From positions 984,303-1,048,302 of the forward strand of contig NC_079385.1 in the NCBI RefSeq assembly GCF_021018895.1: a DNA stretch of 64,000 nt, in the 5' to 3' direction. The notes under the pieces are model-generated. The model had not been told where the DNA came from. It saw only the letters and a program-made list of their open reading frames with translations, and searched no databases. This document shows, piece after piece, positions 48,310-61,387 of the stretch. Within the stretch, counting starts at the first letter, position 1, and every line of letters begins with the position of its first letter. Source of the DNA: Seriola aureovittata. Lineage: Eukaryota; Chordata; Actinopteri; Carangiformes; Carangidae. The translations under genes and the position numbers were made by a program.

Positions 48310-48510
48310 ATGAAGCCAACACTGAAGTGCTAAAAACTGCAGTTCCTCTAACGACCACTAGAGTCTGGCTCCAACAGTGAGTCAATCCCCATAGACTCCC
48401 ATGTTAAAATGTCCAACTTTACAGCAGAAATAAACATGTTTACAGCCTGGTACAAAAACAGTTTTGGTCTCTAGAGCTAAATTCCTCTTTCAAGACAACC
48501 GTTTATATAA
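48310..48510 (+). repeat. Dispersed repeat family E, copy 2
   Basis: The longer copy reads gtgagtcaatccccatagac, atgttaaaatgtccaacttt, agcctggtacaaaaacagtt, ttggtctctagagctaaatt. The blocks also found at 24975-25050 define the family. There is no coding capacity. Confidence 0.55.
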
Positions 48511-48998
48511 CTCACCTGTTTAATTAAGGCTTAAAGTTATGTAGAATTGAGGGCGTGGCCCCTTTTAGTGAGTGTATGCTTACCACATATCACACAAGCC
48601 GCCAAGATGGCAATGGTGGAGCAGCTCACTCTGAGCTTCAAAACTTTTCTTCAGAAACATGTGGGTGACATCACAGAGGAAACATAGCATCTTTATTTCT
48701 GGTCTATGGGTTGTACCATATGGAAATGTCTGATATAACAAAATCATGATCTGAACAGCTCACAGGTGATATTGTTGTTTTAGTTAACCTGTTATTGTAG
48801 GTTTGATGAACATATCTAATGTCCTCAGTGACTTTCACCTACGTGTATTGTCTGCCTGCTGGTTGAGGTTTCCTCCACCACACTGGACAAAAGGAGGCTG
48901 ATGGTGGATCCCCTGCTACCACTGTAAGATTCAGATTTGAGACAGTGTGTATTATATTTCACTTTATTTCGGCTTTGGAAGCATTTATTTTGTCATGA

Positions 48999-49345
48999 TT
49001 AAAGGTCCATATAGTATAAAGTTAGATGTCCATGTGTTGTTTGATTATAAAGCAGGTCTAGGTTCTATATTAATACTGTGAAAGTATCACAGCGCTCAGT
49101 CCACAGAGAAATGCACACAGCCTGTATTCAGAAACTGAGCCTTAAAACCAGCTGTCAGGACTTCTGGAACTTTGTGATGTCACAACAAAGCTGTCACTAC
49201 TCTCAGCCACGCCCTAAGCCACCAGGACCCACCATCCAACCTTGGATTTGGTTTGGTTGTTTACCTGAAATCTGCTATATTTTTATTTGACACTCAGAAA
49301 ACAGTCAGCCAATCAGAAGAGAGGCTCAGAGCCTCTCTGAGCAAA
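48999..49345 (+). mobile_element. Family A element, the most complete left half
   Basis: It starts TTAA-AGGTCCATATAG at 48999 and runs through tgtccatgtgttgtttgatt, gcaggtctaggttctat, tcagaaactgagccttaaaa, ttgtgatgtcacaacaaag, cctgaaatctgctatat and cagccaatcagaagagaggc. It breaks off at 49345, before the tgatccataagaag block that forms the other end. It served as the reference for the intact sequence across the nested insertion at 21518. Confidence 0.8.
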
Positions 49346-50089
49346 CTGTAGGCATTAGTTTGTCATGTGACATGACATCACTACTTGCAAGCCTTGGGAA
49401 CTGATGTCTACCATGGGGAAAATTCTTTTTAGCCTGGAGTTGGGAATCTTGCCATCAGGATGAAACAGGAATTTTGCCAAACCACTTCAAAATCTCAACA
49501 AGTTTTTGTTTAGGAAACATAAAACAACATCCTCCGAAACCGTGACTTTGTTCTTTAGAACTATGTAAGGGGAATAAAAAAGAACAACACATTTCTTTCT
49601 GTGAGTCAGAAATCAACTGTTGATGCCCCATCCCTTTGCACCTGACAAGGGCATGGAAATTTGAAAGTCATTATTTGGTGATTATGAGGCACGAAACGCG
49701 TGAAAATGGCCAATTGGCCTCCACACAAAGATGACAGGAAGGAAGAGTTTTACCATTTTGGGCTCTGACTCAATGCGACTGATTATGTTTGTGATGAGTA
49801 AGAGGATTATTTTACCTCTGTTAACTCTGAACACACACAGCACATCATATTGTCTTCTACAGGTAAATCTTCTGTCAGAAAGCAGCTGAAGCAGATTGTA
49901 AAAATGTATCATGTCATACTCTATGCAGCCAGCAGTCAGCTCATTACCCTAAAGCAAAAGTTAGACAGTGTCATTTAAAAGTGTAGTTCTTTCTAATTCA
50001 CCTCAGTCTTTTATTTATAATGCACTAATGTTTCAGAGCAGCCCTCTCACTGATGAATAATTTTACGTCTCATCACATGAGCCTCCTGT

Positions 50090-50215
50090 AGCACAATATT
50101 GTGTGCATAAAAAATAAGATCGTAATATTCATTCGAGCCAATTAAATCGGACTCATGGGCCTGTGACAATTAGTCTCATTTGTTTAATTTGTTCTCAATA
50201 AATGTAGCGACTATC
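50090..50215. promoter_or_regulatory. Candidate conserved non-coding element
   Basis: This is unique-looking, moderately AT-rich sequence with closely spaced homeodomain-type cores (ccaattaaatcgg, gacaattagtc, tttaattt) and no repeat texture, deep in an intron of a developmental gene. This is pattern-based inference only. Confidence 0.25.
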
Positions 50216-50725
50216 CTGACCACAAATTAGCCACCCAGTCATGTGCAGTAGAATGAATCCAGAGTCCAGCTCTCAGTAAATTACTTTTATATTGCGAATA
50301 AGAAAAGTGGTTGTATGATGGCTGGCTTGGCTTTTTGTGTTCCCGGCGTGAGAGCGGTAAAAACGGTGAGATCTCTCCGTCACCCTGCATCATTAGCTGA
50401 TCTGTTGCACCTGTGCCACATATAGACTCCACCTGTCCCATTACTCCACCACCCGTGATGTGGCCTGACGTAGACTACACATATAGACAGCCATAAATAC
50501 ACAGACATGTTAGATGGCTCATACATTAATCAAAAACAACAGTAGAGATCATCCAACAACATTTATACATCCTTCTAACCTGTAATTGTAAATATTACAA
50601 TATATTTATAGCTGCTCGACGTTAACTCTGCTTTGTGGCTCCTGTTGCTTGTAAAAAATCAGCTGGCACACTTTGTCATAGCTGCTGGTGCTAAATTAAA
50701 CTTGTTCAGTCCTGATTAATTGCCG

Positions 50726-50748
50726 TTAGGGTTAGGGTTAAGGTTAGG
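50726..50748 (+). repeat. Short telomere-like repeat block
   Basis: TTAGGGTTAGGGTTAAGG followed by TTAGG: three to four units of the vertebrate telomere repeat, the third with a substitution. Confidence 0.8.
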
Positions 50749-51550
50749 ATGGAACAAAAGAAAATGTGGTTTCATCCACCATCTTGAGGTCCAGCGCTGT
50801 CAGTATCAGTCGCTGAGCTTCTATGATGTACTGTATTTACTGTATTTAAGTGCCAAATTAAACCTGGATGAAAACAGAACTCTAATCGCTCAAAATATTC
50901 AGTTTATATCAAGGGACTTTAGTGCAAAAGATGTTTTCATAATGTTATAACTAATGATGTTTAAAGGTTCTGTCAACGGGATTTTAAACAATAATACAGC
51001 AGCAGTGTTTTTAACTCTGCTTTATCTCAGCTGTCTGAAATTCATTCCTGTGAAGTGAATCCACAGCTAAGCAGCTACTCTGCTCTGCTGGCTGGTGCTA
51101 AGAGCACTCAATCTCTCCAAAGGCTCGAGGCCTGAGGTACAAGACTGACAAATGCCAAACCAAATCCCACCAAAGACACAGAGCGTCCAAAGTGACGTAG
51201 TTTTTCATGTTTCTGATTTTAGTTTGCTCTCGTCAGTCAGCAGTGGAGGACTGAGGGATGAAATGTGTTTGAGCATGCCCCTGCAGAACTACATTTTGCA
51301 CAGGGCAGAAAAAAACATTAGTCCTGTTGACAATAAGTCAGTAACGCAGCACTGGGGCTAAATGGGCTGGATCTGTTAGTAATAAGAGCAGCCAGATATC
51401 TGTAGGAGAACTCTTCAACCCTGACCGCCCTCCCAACAGAACAGAGAAAGAAGCATAAAACAGCACAAATCATGGAAACCCTCCAAACGATGACAGAGGG
51501 TCTCTCTGGAGAAAGGCAAGCTGAGCCAGACAGGCTTAGGAGATACAGGG

Positions 51551-51569
51551 ACACACACACACACACACA
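51551..51569 (+). repeat. (CA)n microsatellite
   Basis: A short CA run. Confidence 0.9.
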
Positions 51570-52599
51570 TAGACAGACTGACATATCTATTCATGCACTG
51601 AATTATATGGATGCATAGACACATACCCATAAAACCTCATACACTCACCAATACACACCGCGGATAGATGAACACTGATGCACACTTAAACCCCTTTCAC
51701 ACTGGCCAAAAACCCACTAACACCCACTAACATCTGGCTTTTGTCTTCAGAGGGGAAGGGGTACAATCAGCATTCATTCCTAGGTCAAATGACTCTGCAG
51801 AAGTCACGGATGTTTATCGACTCCAGCTCCAATCAGCAGTGATGGAAACATTACTCACTTTTCCAGCGCGACGCTGTAATGCACGCCGCCTCCGTCGGTA
51901 ACGCGAATTCCATCCATCTCTGCTACAGCAGCGCTCAAGCATCGTTCAGTCAGCGTTAAGTCGGAAGCGACTGAAGTAACTACACAGTAACTACTGCTGT
52001 TAACTAACCCTGTTTCCTGGTGCACAGCAGGAAGAATAAACGGAAAGGCAACCTTGTCTACTGGTACACAAAGAAAGCCCAACATGAATTTAAAACTTCC
52101 ATTGGGCCTAAAATCCTTTAGATTTCACTGAAAAAAAAGTGAAACTTTTTTTAATATAGCGCGCAACCTTGCATTTCAACCCCACTGAGCTTCAACACAT
52201 TCTGACAAATATTCAGTCATACCACAATCAAGCATTCTGTCAAGATCAGGAGACCGTCAACATGTTGATGTTCGGTCCTTGTGGATTGGACGAAACATGT
52301 CTTCTAACTCAGTCTTCATTTTGATCTCAGTTCCTCATCCTTTAAAGTTTGGTGCCTGTCTGCACCTTGCCCGGCAGGGGAGGACTAAAACATCTCCATC
52401 CCGAGCCTCCCTCACAAACCACCAGTTTATTGGTGTAACAGGCACCAGACTAGTTATACATTCATTATTATCATTAGTTGTTTTGTTGTTTTTGATTACA
52501 GGAGAAAGCGGAGGCTACATGTGTGTCATAGCAGAAATATTGAAATATTCATATTTATATCATGTCAATAAGTTAGAAGAATATTAGGTGAAGGGCAGT

Positions 52600-52601
<2 letters not shown>

Positions 52602-52647
<46 letters not shown>

Positions 52648-52664
52648 TCTCTCTGTCTCTCTCT
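52602..52664 (+). repeat. (CT)n microsatellite
   Basis: A CT run with GT breaks; it reads as GA in the transcript and lies about 400 bp past the EGF2 donor. Confidence 0.95.
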
Positions 52665-52977
52665 AAACAATGGTAAACAAAAGTCATGTGACTGCTTTCT
52701 GCACTTTTCCGACCGCCCATCAATGATGGATAATTATTATTATTGATGATCATTATCACTCAGTAGTCATCATACACAGTTGAGGTGATGGAAGAGATCC
52801 ATCAACTCATTCCTGCTTGTTATATCATCGCCGGTTAAGTTGACTGTTCATGGTTCAGACCACAACGTCCACTACTGACAAAAATCTGTCCACAAATAGA
52901 CAGGCTGACAAACACCTGCCAAAGTGCTCAAAGCTACCTGTGTGGTAGTTCCTGCAGGACAACATTTTGCCATGATG

Positions 52978-52996
52978 ACACACACACACACACACA
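52978..52996 (+). repeat. (AC)n microsatellite near the EGF2 donor
   Basis: A short AC run, about 60 bp past the EGF2 splice donor in the transcript. Confidence 0.92.
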
Positions 52997-53058
52997 GTCA
53001 TATTAACACAAACACACACATAGAGGAGGACGAATGTATTTAAACAGACTATTCTTAC

Positions 53059-53184
53059 CCAGACAGTTGTGTCCGTCGTGGGCCAGCATGAATCCATCAT
53101 AGCAGGTGCACCTGTAGTTTCCTGGTATGTTGATGCATTCATGGACGCAGCCCCCGTTGTAGTCGTTCTCACACTCATCCATGT
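53059..53184 (-). CDS. scube1: SCUBE1 exon encoding EGF-like domain 2 (calcium-binding type)
   Basis: This is an internal coding exon of 126 bp. On the minus strand it follows an acceptor reading ctctttcag and is closed by a donor reading G|gtaaga. It starts with the last two bases of an Asp codon and ends with the first base of the next Asp codon, so it is phase 1-1. The peptide opens [17 protein letters not shown] and continues to [16 protein letters not shown]. It has the six cysteines of an EGF domain and the calcium-binding pattern D-x-D-E-C with a later C-x-N-x-x-G-x-Y/F. Among the paralogues as I know them, the [12 protein letters not shown] stretch fits SCUBE1 better than SCUBE3, which reads EREDNAGCVHDC. 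SCUBE proteins are secreted or bind the cell surface. Known family roles include release of lipid-modified Hedgehog and modulation of BMP signalling. The upstream EGF1 exon is not found in the window. Confidence 0.93.
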
Positions 53185-53862
53185 CTGAAAGAGAGAGGAT
53201 TTTATTTTGTCTTTTAGTTCTGCCGTTGTGTGCACACTGTCAGTTGTTACACAGGAATATTTTCCTCTCTCTGAGGCCGTTTGTTGGCATTGACTCTTGT
53301 ACTTACACAGTGAGATCATCCATCATTACAAACATAAAACTGCAACTGGTTTGGTCAAAGTTTCTGATTTACTGACTGTTTCCTTGTCAGTGGTGTGTAA
53401 TGTCACACAGCCCTTCCCATCAATCACTGGACACGTGATTTTTATATTTTTAAGGCATCTGTGGTGGAATTGGAAGCTGTTTCTTAAACAGTGATGTAGA
53501 ATCTATGTGAATTCAACACATTGTCAGTACAGATTTGACTAATACAGTTATATATACACTTATTTATTTGTCTTTTGAGTTATCGATCACTTCCTAGATT
53601 GCTTTGCGTTTGCCAGCTCTCTGATCAGTAACCATGGGAAATAATAGGAGCTTCCAAGGGCCATCACCTGCCCCTGGTGGCTGTATATGATTCAGATACA
53701 TTTTTCAGGACTGCAGACATTACTCATGTCTGGACATCAGTCAGAGCCGCTAAATAAAGAGTCTAGTGACAGTATTATGACAGTGTGTTTGTTGGAGCAG
53801 GAGATAGGGATAACAAGAAGACAAACAGATATGAGGCAGCAGGTGACTATATCCAAACAGAG

Positions 53863-53887
53863 GATGATGATGATGATGATGATGATG
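53863..53887 (+). repeat. (GAT)8 microsatellite
   Basis: A trinucleotide run. Confidence 0.93.
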
Positions 53888-56800
53888 TTCTGATAAATGA
53901 CTTCAATGTTGTTCTACAATAATACCCCCAGTTGCAATGATGCTGGAAGGGAGGGATAAGGTGGGGGTAGTTTGGGTGGAAGGTGAGGAAGCAGATGCCC
54001 CCCCCCCCCCATCAACCCACATCTCCATGCCGAGCCTGTGGAGTCTTTCACAGGAGCCACTCACAAGTGGTTGCCATGCGGAGCCACTTAAATAAACAGC
54101 CCTCCCCTCCGTGTGAACAGCAGGAGATCTGCCAGGCAGCGAGGAAGACCCCATCCCACATCCTCCTCTGCTGTCTGTCTGTCAGCGCTCCACTTACATA
54201 CCTGCTCGCTTATCTACCCGTCTGTCTATCTACCTGTCTTTCAGCATGTCCAACAGTTTGACAACTGATATCAGTGACATCACTGATAGCAGCCCCTTCC
54301 CTCCTCTTGCAGGTGTGATAACAAAAAGACTTTCTATATGTCACAAACACCACAACACCAGACTCAACCAACTCATTCCCTCAGTTTTACCAAATGTATT
54401 CTTGAGCAAAATATACTGTTTATTTATTATTTTGAAGGACAATACCAATATAATAATTTTTAGACTGAAGAATCAATAGTTATTATTTAGTGCAGATAAA
54501 TATTTAAAGGTCTTCTAATTGTAACAATCACTGGCAGGAATTTGAATGTTTTTCGGACTGTAGCAGCAAACTATAATGCACTCAGTATATCATACTGTAT
54601 ATGGCAATCTGATGTGTTTTGGGAATTTACCACCACGTTGAGCTGGGAGGTAATAATTAAAGAGACAGTTTAAGTAGTAGAGTCATTTCCCTTAAAACCA
54701 TTCAGACCCTGACAGAGAGGACATTTTTGGCAGATAGAAGTCAGTAGAATTTATCCTCTAGGGACCTCGAATATCTGCAGCAAATTTTATAGTAATCCAT
54801 CTAATAATGAAGATAGTTGTCTGTGAAGCACAAATATCAACCTCATTACAGGAAAAGTTACAGGTTCAGCAAAGGGATTGTTTAGCCTGGTTTTACCAGC
54901 ACTGAAGCCCAGGGTGTCACAGAAAGGCTAAAAGGAGAAGCTAAATGACTAAGCTAATCGATTAGCTAATAGGAAAAGGAAATGGAAATTGAAGAGGGAA
55001 TCCAGGAATGTATTCCCATTTTTAAAATGCCTTTTCAAATAGTTTTTCAAATTCTACTGTTTATTCATAAATTAATAAATGGTTTATTTAGTGTTTTATG
55101 TTGTTTTTGTAAATCCGTTTTAAAATCTGAAGTATTTATTGATGGATTAATCAATCACTTCTAAATTGTCCATAATGCCGATTAAAATATGAAATTAAGG
55201 AAATGCTTTATTACTTTTCCTGTGACATCGAGTTATCAGGATATTTGAGTCTGGACCAAAGAAGGGGACCAACCCAGTGACAACACCATCATCCCTAGAG
55301 CCATGGTTACTAAACCAGGATCTCACCAACCCTGTGTCCTTGGATTTTTATATTAGCAACAGTAAATATGTTATGAGAAAAAACTACGTGCCACCTGAAT
55401 AAAGTTTTTTTTTTTTTTTTTATCAGCATGATTAGTGAATCTAGAGTTCATACTGAACATATTGTATGTAACACACTGACTGACAATAAATTTAATTTGT
55501 TTTCCTACAATATAGCGTCCAGTCACAGCAACTGCAGCATGATGAATCTTTTTAATGGTTCAGGTTACACAACAGGACATGTTTACTTTGTGAAAATTTA
55601 GCCAAAACTACAATCACTGCCTCACCTTAATCAAAGTATTTCACTAAGTTAAACCTGACCACAGTCAGAACATGATGCTGTGTCCTGACAGTATGACCCC
55701 ACCATCCTACACAGGGACATGGAGCTTCTCTGACTGAAAGAAGATGATTACTGCCTCTTCAAAATATGTCGAACAAATTAGTCGTACACAGACACAATTT
55801 CAAGGACAGCTGGTGTAACAGTGTGTGTGACACCTAGACACTGGTGTGACTAAAGCAGATGAAAATTTAGGTCCAACAGATCAGCAGTGGTGAACTTAAT
55901 ACGAGTCTAGGCTTTCTTTGTTTGGATGACAAAGCTTTTCAGGAAGCAGTTGAAAACTCTCAGTGACTCAGGTTTGATGGATAGGTGGAGACTGATGTCT
56001 CCGAGCAGGAACGAGATGTTGGCACACAACAGTGACGGCTGACAGACACACACACATACATACCATAGACAGACATAGCTCTCAGCTTCCTCATCCTGCA
56101 TGTGGACAAAAGCCTGACCAGGACACTGAGCATATATACACACATTACCAAGACAAGAACACATGCAAACGTGCCGATGCGCACAGAAAACAACAAATGC
56201 GCATACGGACTCACATACCACAAGTACAGACGTGAGGATTTAAAATGAACACATTCACACACTACATGTGCAACACATACACATACACACTCAGACATGT
56301 TCGTCCTTTTAACGTGGTGATTTTGGCTGCAGTAAAATCTCTCTGAAGAGTCAAAAAGGAGACAGACATAAACATGAAAAGACCCTCATCTGAGAGGTTT
56401 CACTTTGTTAGAAACCGTTATGAAAAAAGCCAAATCAATGCCACATTCTGCACCATGAAGCGCCAAAGACATGTTTACCGGAAGCCAATTATGCAGGCCA
56501 ACACACATCAGTGCATTTGAACTCTGTTTGTCTGATTTCTGACAAAGGAGCCCCATCTCTGGACTTGAAGGGCCACTCCAGCATGATTGGAATTAGATGA
56601 GAAGATAAATATCTCATCCTATTACATTCAATACTCTAATACGAAGCAGGAACCTGAGCCTTCTTCAAAAAGTGACCAAATAGCTTCAAATGAGCTGCAT
56701 GTGTGTGACAACAGGCAGAGTTCACTTTAAAGGAAGGGAAAACATAACAAATGACAAGAAAAAATCAATCATGGTGGAATTATGCTTTAAAGAGCGTAAG

Positions 56801-57184
56801 TCTTGTGTATATAAACTCCCCACAGCCATCAGTGGCTCATCCTAAAAGGCATTTGCAACCAATTAGGGTGAGCTGAAGAGGGCGACTGTTTGGGGAAAGG
56901 TTGTTTGGACACTTCGCTGTGCTGCCAGTTCAGATGGCTCGGTTCAGCAGGATGTGGCACCTCCTATGTGCTCTGCTTTTCATCTGTCATAGATGAATGG
57001 AGAAGGTAAAGACGAGAAGTAAAGGAGAACGGGGGGGGGGGGCTTCACTGAGGGTGACTGAAAAGCAGCAGGTGATTAATTTGTGGCTGAAATACTTCAA
57101 ACAGACAGACTGAGTCTACATTAACACTACACATATTTTCCTCTCTCTGTCTTGCCTTTCATTCACTAAGCTGGTGTTTTAAAG

Positions 57185-57480
57185 GTTATTTTCATCTGTC
57201 CATCCCATTCTCATGGACGCGATATCTCAGTAACGTCTTGACGGAAGTGCTTCAAATTTGGCAAAAACATTCACTTTTTTTTAAGTGGTCAAAGGTCAAG
57301 GTCATGGTGACCTCACAAAACATGTTTTTGGCCTACTGAACGCAATATATCTGTAACACCTTAAGGGATTTTTTTCAAATTTGACACAAACATTAATTTG
57401 GACTGAGGGATGAACTGATTAGATTTTGGTGGCCAAAGGTCAACAGACACCAGACACCTCCAGCCAGGAGACAAACATTA
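57185..57480 (-). repeat. Dispersed repeat family C, copy 3
   Basis: The copy is opposite in orientation to copy 2 for the shared end (ctgattagattttggtggcc, aaaggtcaa). It has tctcagtaacgtcttgacgg, gcttcaaatttggcaaaaac, gtggtcaaaggtcaaggtca and acctcacaaaacatgttttt. It contains both a direct-repeat and a palindromic hormone-response-type motif. Confidence 0.6.
57287..57313 (+). promoter_or_regulatory. Composite nuclear-receptor-type motif: DR1 followed by palindromic IR3
   Basis: GGTCAAAGGTCA (57287-57298) is a direct repeat of the AGGTCA half-site spaced by one base, the type bound by RXR partners, HNF4 and COUP-TF. Directly after it AGGTCATGGTGACCT (57299-57313) is a perfect consensus palindromic element with a 3 bp spacer, the estrogen-response form. 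Both sit in a family C repeat, in an intron. The motifs are seen; activity is unknown. Confidence 0.4.
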
Positions 57481-59129
57481 CACTTATGTGGTGTGCACCT
57501 TAACTATTATATAGTTAGATATATAACTATATACAGGCTACCAGGGCAAAATCAGAGCATTTATAAATCATTCTCCAGAATGGATAAACTGTACTGTAAT
57601 GCAAAACATTATTAGCTGAAGAGAACAGGAGGGTCACACCTGAACATTCTATGGACAGGTAGGAATCTGGTTTATCTGTCTGAGGCAAACTGCAGTTGCA
57701 GGTTGGGGATATTCACACCTGCCCTGGGATCTAAAGACTCAGGCCAAATCTACACTAATTTGTCCTAGTTTTAATCACTTTTCCTACATTTGGCCTCCAC
57801 AAGATTCTTGTGTTGTGTTGTAGTCTGGCCGGACAGAAACAGACACCCACAATCTCTCCTGATTGGGTCTTATCCATATCTCCAATCTCCACCTCTAAAT
57901 CGCACTCAAAGATATCACTGTTTCTAGCAATGCTGAAGCCACACACAGTGCATGATGTGATGTGGTCTTATCATTGACATGTCTTTGTTTCTGTTGTCAG
58001 ATGAATCCAATTTTAAAATAACTGATTTGAATAACAACAGCAACCATCCCACTGATTAGTTAGATAATGGGAATAACATCAACCCAGCTGTTTGAGTCAT
58101 GTGTGCTGCTGACAGGCCTTAAAGAGCTGCTAGCTCACCTTAAGGAATCTGATTAGTCTGAGGTTCACTGTTCGTGCCCTACAGTATCTGGCAGTCACTG
58201 TGGTTTTGTGCACATATCAAAACACAAGCTCATTCAAGTTATTCATTTCTTTCAAGTCAGAGACTAAAGTGTTTGGTGGTGGTGTGTGTTGAGGTGATGG
58301 AGAGAATGGGGAGAGGGTTTGAAGTGTGTGTAGGTGTGTGTGACAGAGATTAGAGGAAGGTGGGAGAGGTTGGTGGAGGTGGGTCTACTTGGCCCCAAAC
58401 GGTGCCACTTCCTGCCCCTGAGCTGTTGTTGACATCTGACAGCGGCGCCCTGACAGCTTCGGACTAGCAGCTGCTTCCGCTCACATGGCCACGTTTTCTA
58501 ATTGCCGGTGAAATGTTTACGCACCACATCTCATCAAGTGAATTAGGCGCCTTCACTGATGGCCCAGCGCCCTCTAACCGGACAGACACACTGAAGGGCG
58601 GAGGGGAAAGGGAGGGAAGAGGATGCTGCTCTCATCGTGTGCAGGTTTCTGTTCTCTGTTCAAAGACTGTGAAGAAGATTTCAAGAAATGATGTAGTGAG
58701 GAAATGTAAAGAAACTACACATTTACAATATCTGCAAGATTATATGACTATGTTTTAATATTGATGTTTTAACATGACAATGTGTAATGTGACAGGGGTC
58801 GTTCACAGTAATATTACACAGCTCCTCAGCCTCTGTTTGCTCACAGTTTTGGTTTTAAAGCTTGTTTACTGTATATTTCAGTCTCAGTCATATCAACCCT
58901 GCCTCCAGGCAGCTGGTGGAGACCAAAACAGAGCCACAAGGAGATTAAATATTGGGCTTATTTTGTTGAGGTGACCAGAACTCAACTCTAATGAAAGCCA
59001 GTGTTGCTCCATGTCTGCTGGGTATCCACATATATTAGCTTGCTAACACTTTAGCCAATGTGCGTGCAATAATGACATTTAGACGTCATAAGACTAAACC
59101 AAGAAAAACCACAAACTACAATCACCTCC

Positions 59130-59440
59130 TCATGGTTGTATTCCTCCTCCTCTCCGACTAGTTTCAGGTTACATCCCTGTTTATCCAGAGTCATAGAAAA
59201 TATGAACCATTTGTGTGAACTTTTTATTTTCAAATTGCTCTGGGAAGTCTTGAGCTACAAGACAAAGTGTGAGGTAACTAAACACTTTGTGATTTGAGGT
59301 GACCTTGACTTTTGACAAAAAATAATTTCAGTCCAAATGAATGTTTGTACCAAATTTGAAGCGGTTCTGTCAAGATGTTACTGAGGGACGGAGAACGTGA
59401 ATGCAATATGCCTCCGGCTCTGACTGGTACCGGCGTGGAG
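59130..59440 (+). repeat. Dispersed repeat family C, copy 4 (diverged)
   Basis: aggtgaccttgacttttgac, caaatgaatgtttgtaccaa and atttgaagcggttctgtcaa followed by gatgttactgaggga match copies 1 and 3 with many changes. The 5' part is uncertain. Confidence 0.5.
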
Positions 59441-61387
59441 GAATAACAAGCAATAACAGCTTGTTAATAACGATATCAAGTTGCATGATGTTGAAGTTTT
59501 TAAAGGAGTGGATGTGACATGGTTTTAAAAAAAGGACCAAAAGTGAATATTCAACCTATGCTGTAGACACAATGATTTAAAAGCTCTAAAAGAATATAAG
59601 ACTAAATAGTTGACTTTGTTGACCAAGGTTTAGTAATGACAGGACAAACACTGAGATATTGCTCGATTGCTGAGACCTTGTTCTATAAATATATGAGTTT
59701 ACATTTCTTAACATTATTTTTTTTTCAAAATTAAAACCTGTAGAGGTTTTAATCAGTGGCTTTGACAGCCACATAAAGAAGAACAGAAGTTTTCACCAAC
59801 TATTTCCACTCAGCTGTGTCCCAGAATAACAACCATATGAGCTAATTCATGAGGTTGGATAACAGGGCAAAACCAGCAATAATGTAAATATTTGTATTTT
59901 TCTAAACTATAGCATGTCATACTCCATTAGCCGGGAGAATAAGAAAAGCCACAAAGTCAGAGCCTGATTATCAAGGCAGGGGCCACTCATTTTCATTCTT
60001 TCAGAGAATGACGAGACAGACAGTGTGTATGTGTGTGTTATTATATAAAGGTCTCTGTACACACGCATCACGCACAAACATGTGAGGTGAGTTAAAGCTG
60101 GAGTCAGTACCATGCTGTAAGGACTTCCTGTGAGTGACATTTCCAGCCCACAGCAGCAGACATCATGTGTCGGAGAGTGACAGGAGGGCTGGTTGGAGAT
60201 GCTGCCATGAGGTCACTGGATCTATATATAAAACCTGAGCCTCACTGAATCTGACCTGCTTTACTGAGTCTGAGCCTGGGAGAGGCAGACAGACACAGGA
60301 GAGGGAGGGAATCTTTGTTGGGTGGGTTAGCATGTGTGTGAATTTAGGTGTGTGTGTGTGTGTGTCTGTCGCTAGCCAGTGAGGAGAGTGGCTGATTGAT
60401 GACGGAGGTGCAGACGCCAGGCAGACAATGGCCTAGTAATTGTCTGCTACCTCTCCCCCTCGCCCTCCCACCTGCGCCATCTCCATCGCCATCTTTTCCT
60501 CCCATGAGATGCTCATTCTCTGTCTGTCTCTGTAAAACAGGTCAGGTGTTCATCACTGTGGCACAGAGTAATGGAGGAGCTGACTAGAATCTGGGCTTAA
60601 GACTGCAGGGTCTTTGTCTCTGTCTTCATATGTTCCAGTCTTACAAAGAACAAACACAAGGTGTGGTCACACCAGCCTCTTGATCTAGATAATGAATAAA
60701 GGATATAAAAGCAATGCTGCAGTTTGCAGTTTAGTAGTTACAGGGTGTTATCTACCCAAAAAAATTGTCACTAAATAGTAAATTTCATACCTAAATGACC
60801 AATGGACAAGCTGCATGAATGGACTCAGGAAGCATGAGTGAGTCAGTGGGGAAAAGGGGAAGGACAAAATATTTTGAAGTAAAAGATTTTTATTTTATGC
60901 AAACAGGATCAAACTTTACCAAGAAAAGTGGTTTAGAAATGGCAAATACTAAGTGCCGCAGTGTTACCTGAGAAAGCCTGAGGAAAAGTAGTGGGTTGTG
61001 TATACATCACACTTGCTAACATGTAAGAGATCTGACCTGTGACTGGTTCTTTCCAAGTTTTCTGAAAAAGTCTCAATAATCTGAACACATTACAGGGAAG
61101 TTAAATTAAACCCCATACTGTAGATATTCATGATGAGACTCCTGTGCATCAAGTATAGATGTAGCTTTGTTGCCATTATCTCATGTTCAGACTGAGCTCT
61201 GCCGCTAACACAGCCTTCTCACTGCACTCGGACAAGTTTTACCACAATCCAATGCAGCATCTTCCTGGCCAATAAACACAAGTACTCATCCCAGATGGAA
61301 TCCTGACCTCTGATAAACCTTTTTAGAGTGGACTTGCCTACAAAGTCTGGCTCAACATGAAGCTTCCTGTGTGCAGCATCAGTACTA

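Larger units (their letters stand above)
40545..53058 (-). other. scube1: SCUBE1 intron between EGF2 and EGF3 (12.5 kb)
   Basis: The intron is bounded by donor gtaaga at 53058 and acceptor gaacag at 40545. It contains several microsatellites, two stretches of the dispersed repeat with nuclear-receptor half-sites (41700-41850, 41980-42270), three copies of the TTAA-target element (44512, 46993, 49003), a dispersed repeat at 48370-48510, and a short telomere-like block at 50726-50748. 42280-43970, 45210-46930, 47160-48290, 49350-50720 and 50760-52600 show no element I can name. Parts of 45780-45930 and 50090-50210 look like conserved non-coding sequence, rich in homeodomain-type AATTA cores. 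Confidence 0.85.
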
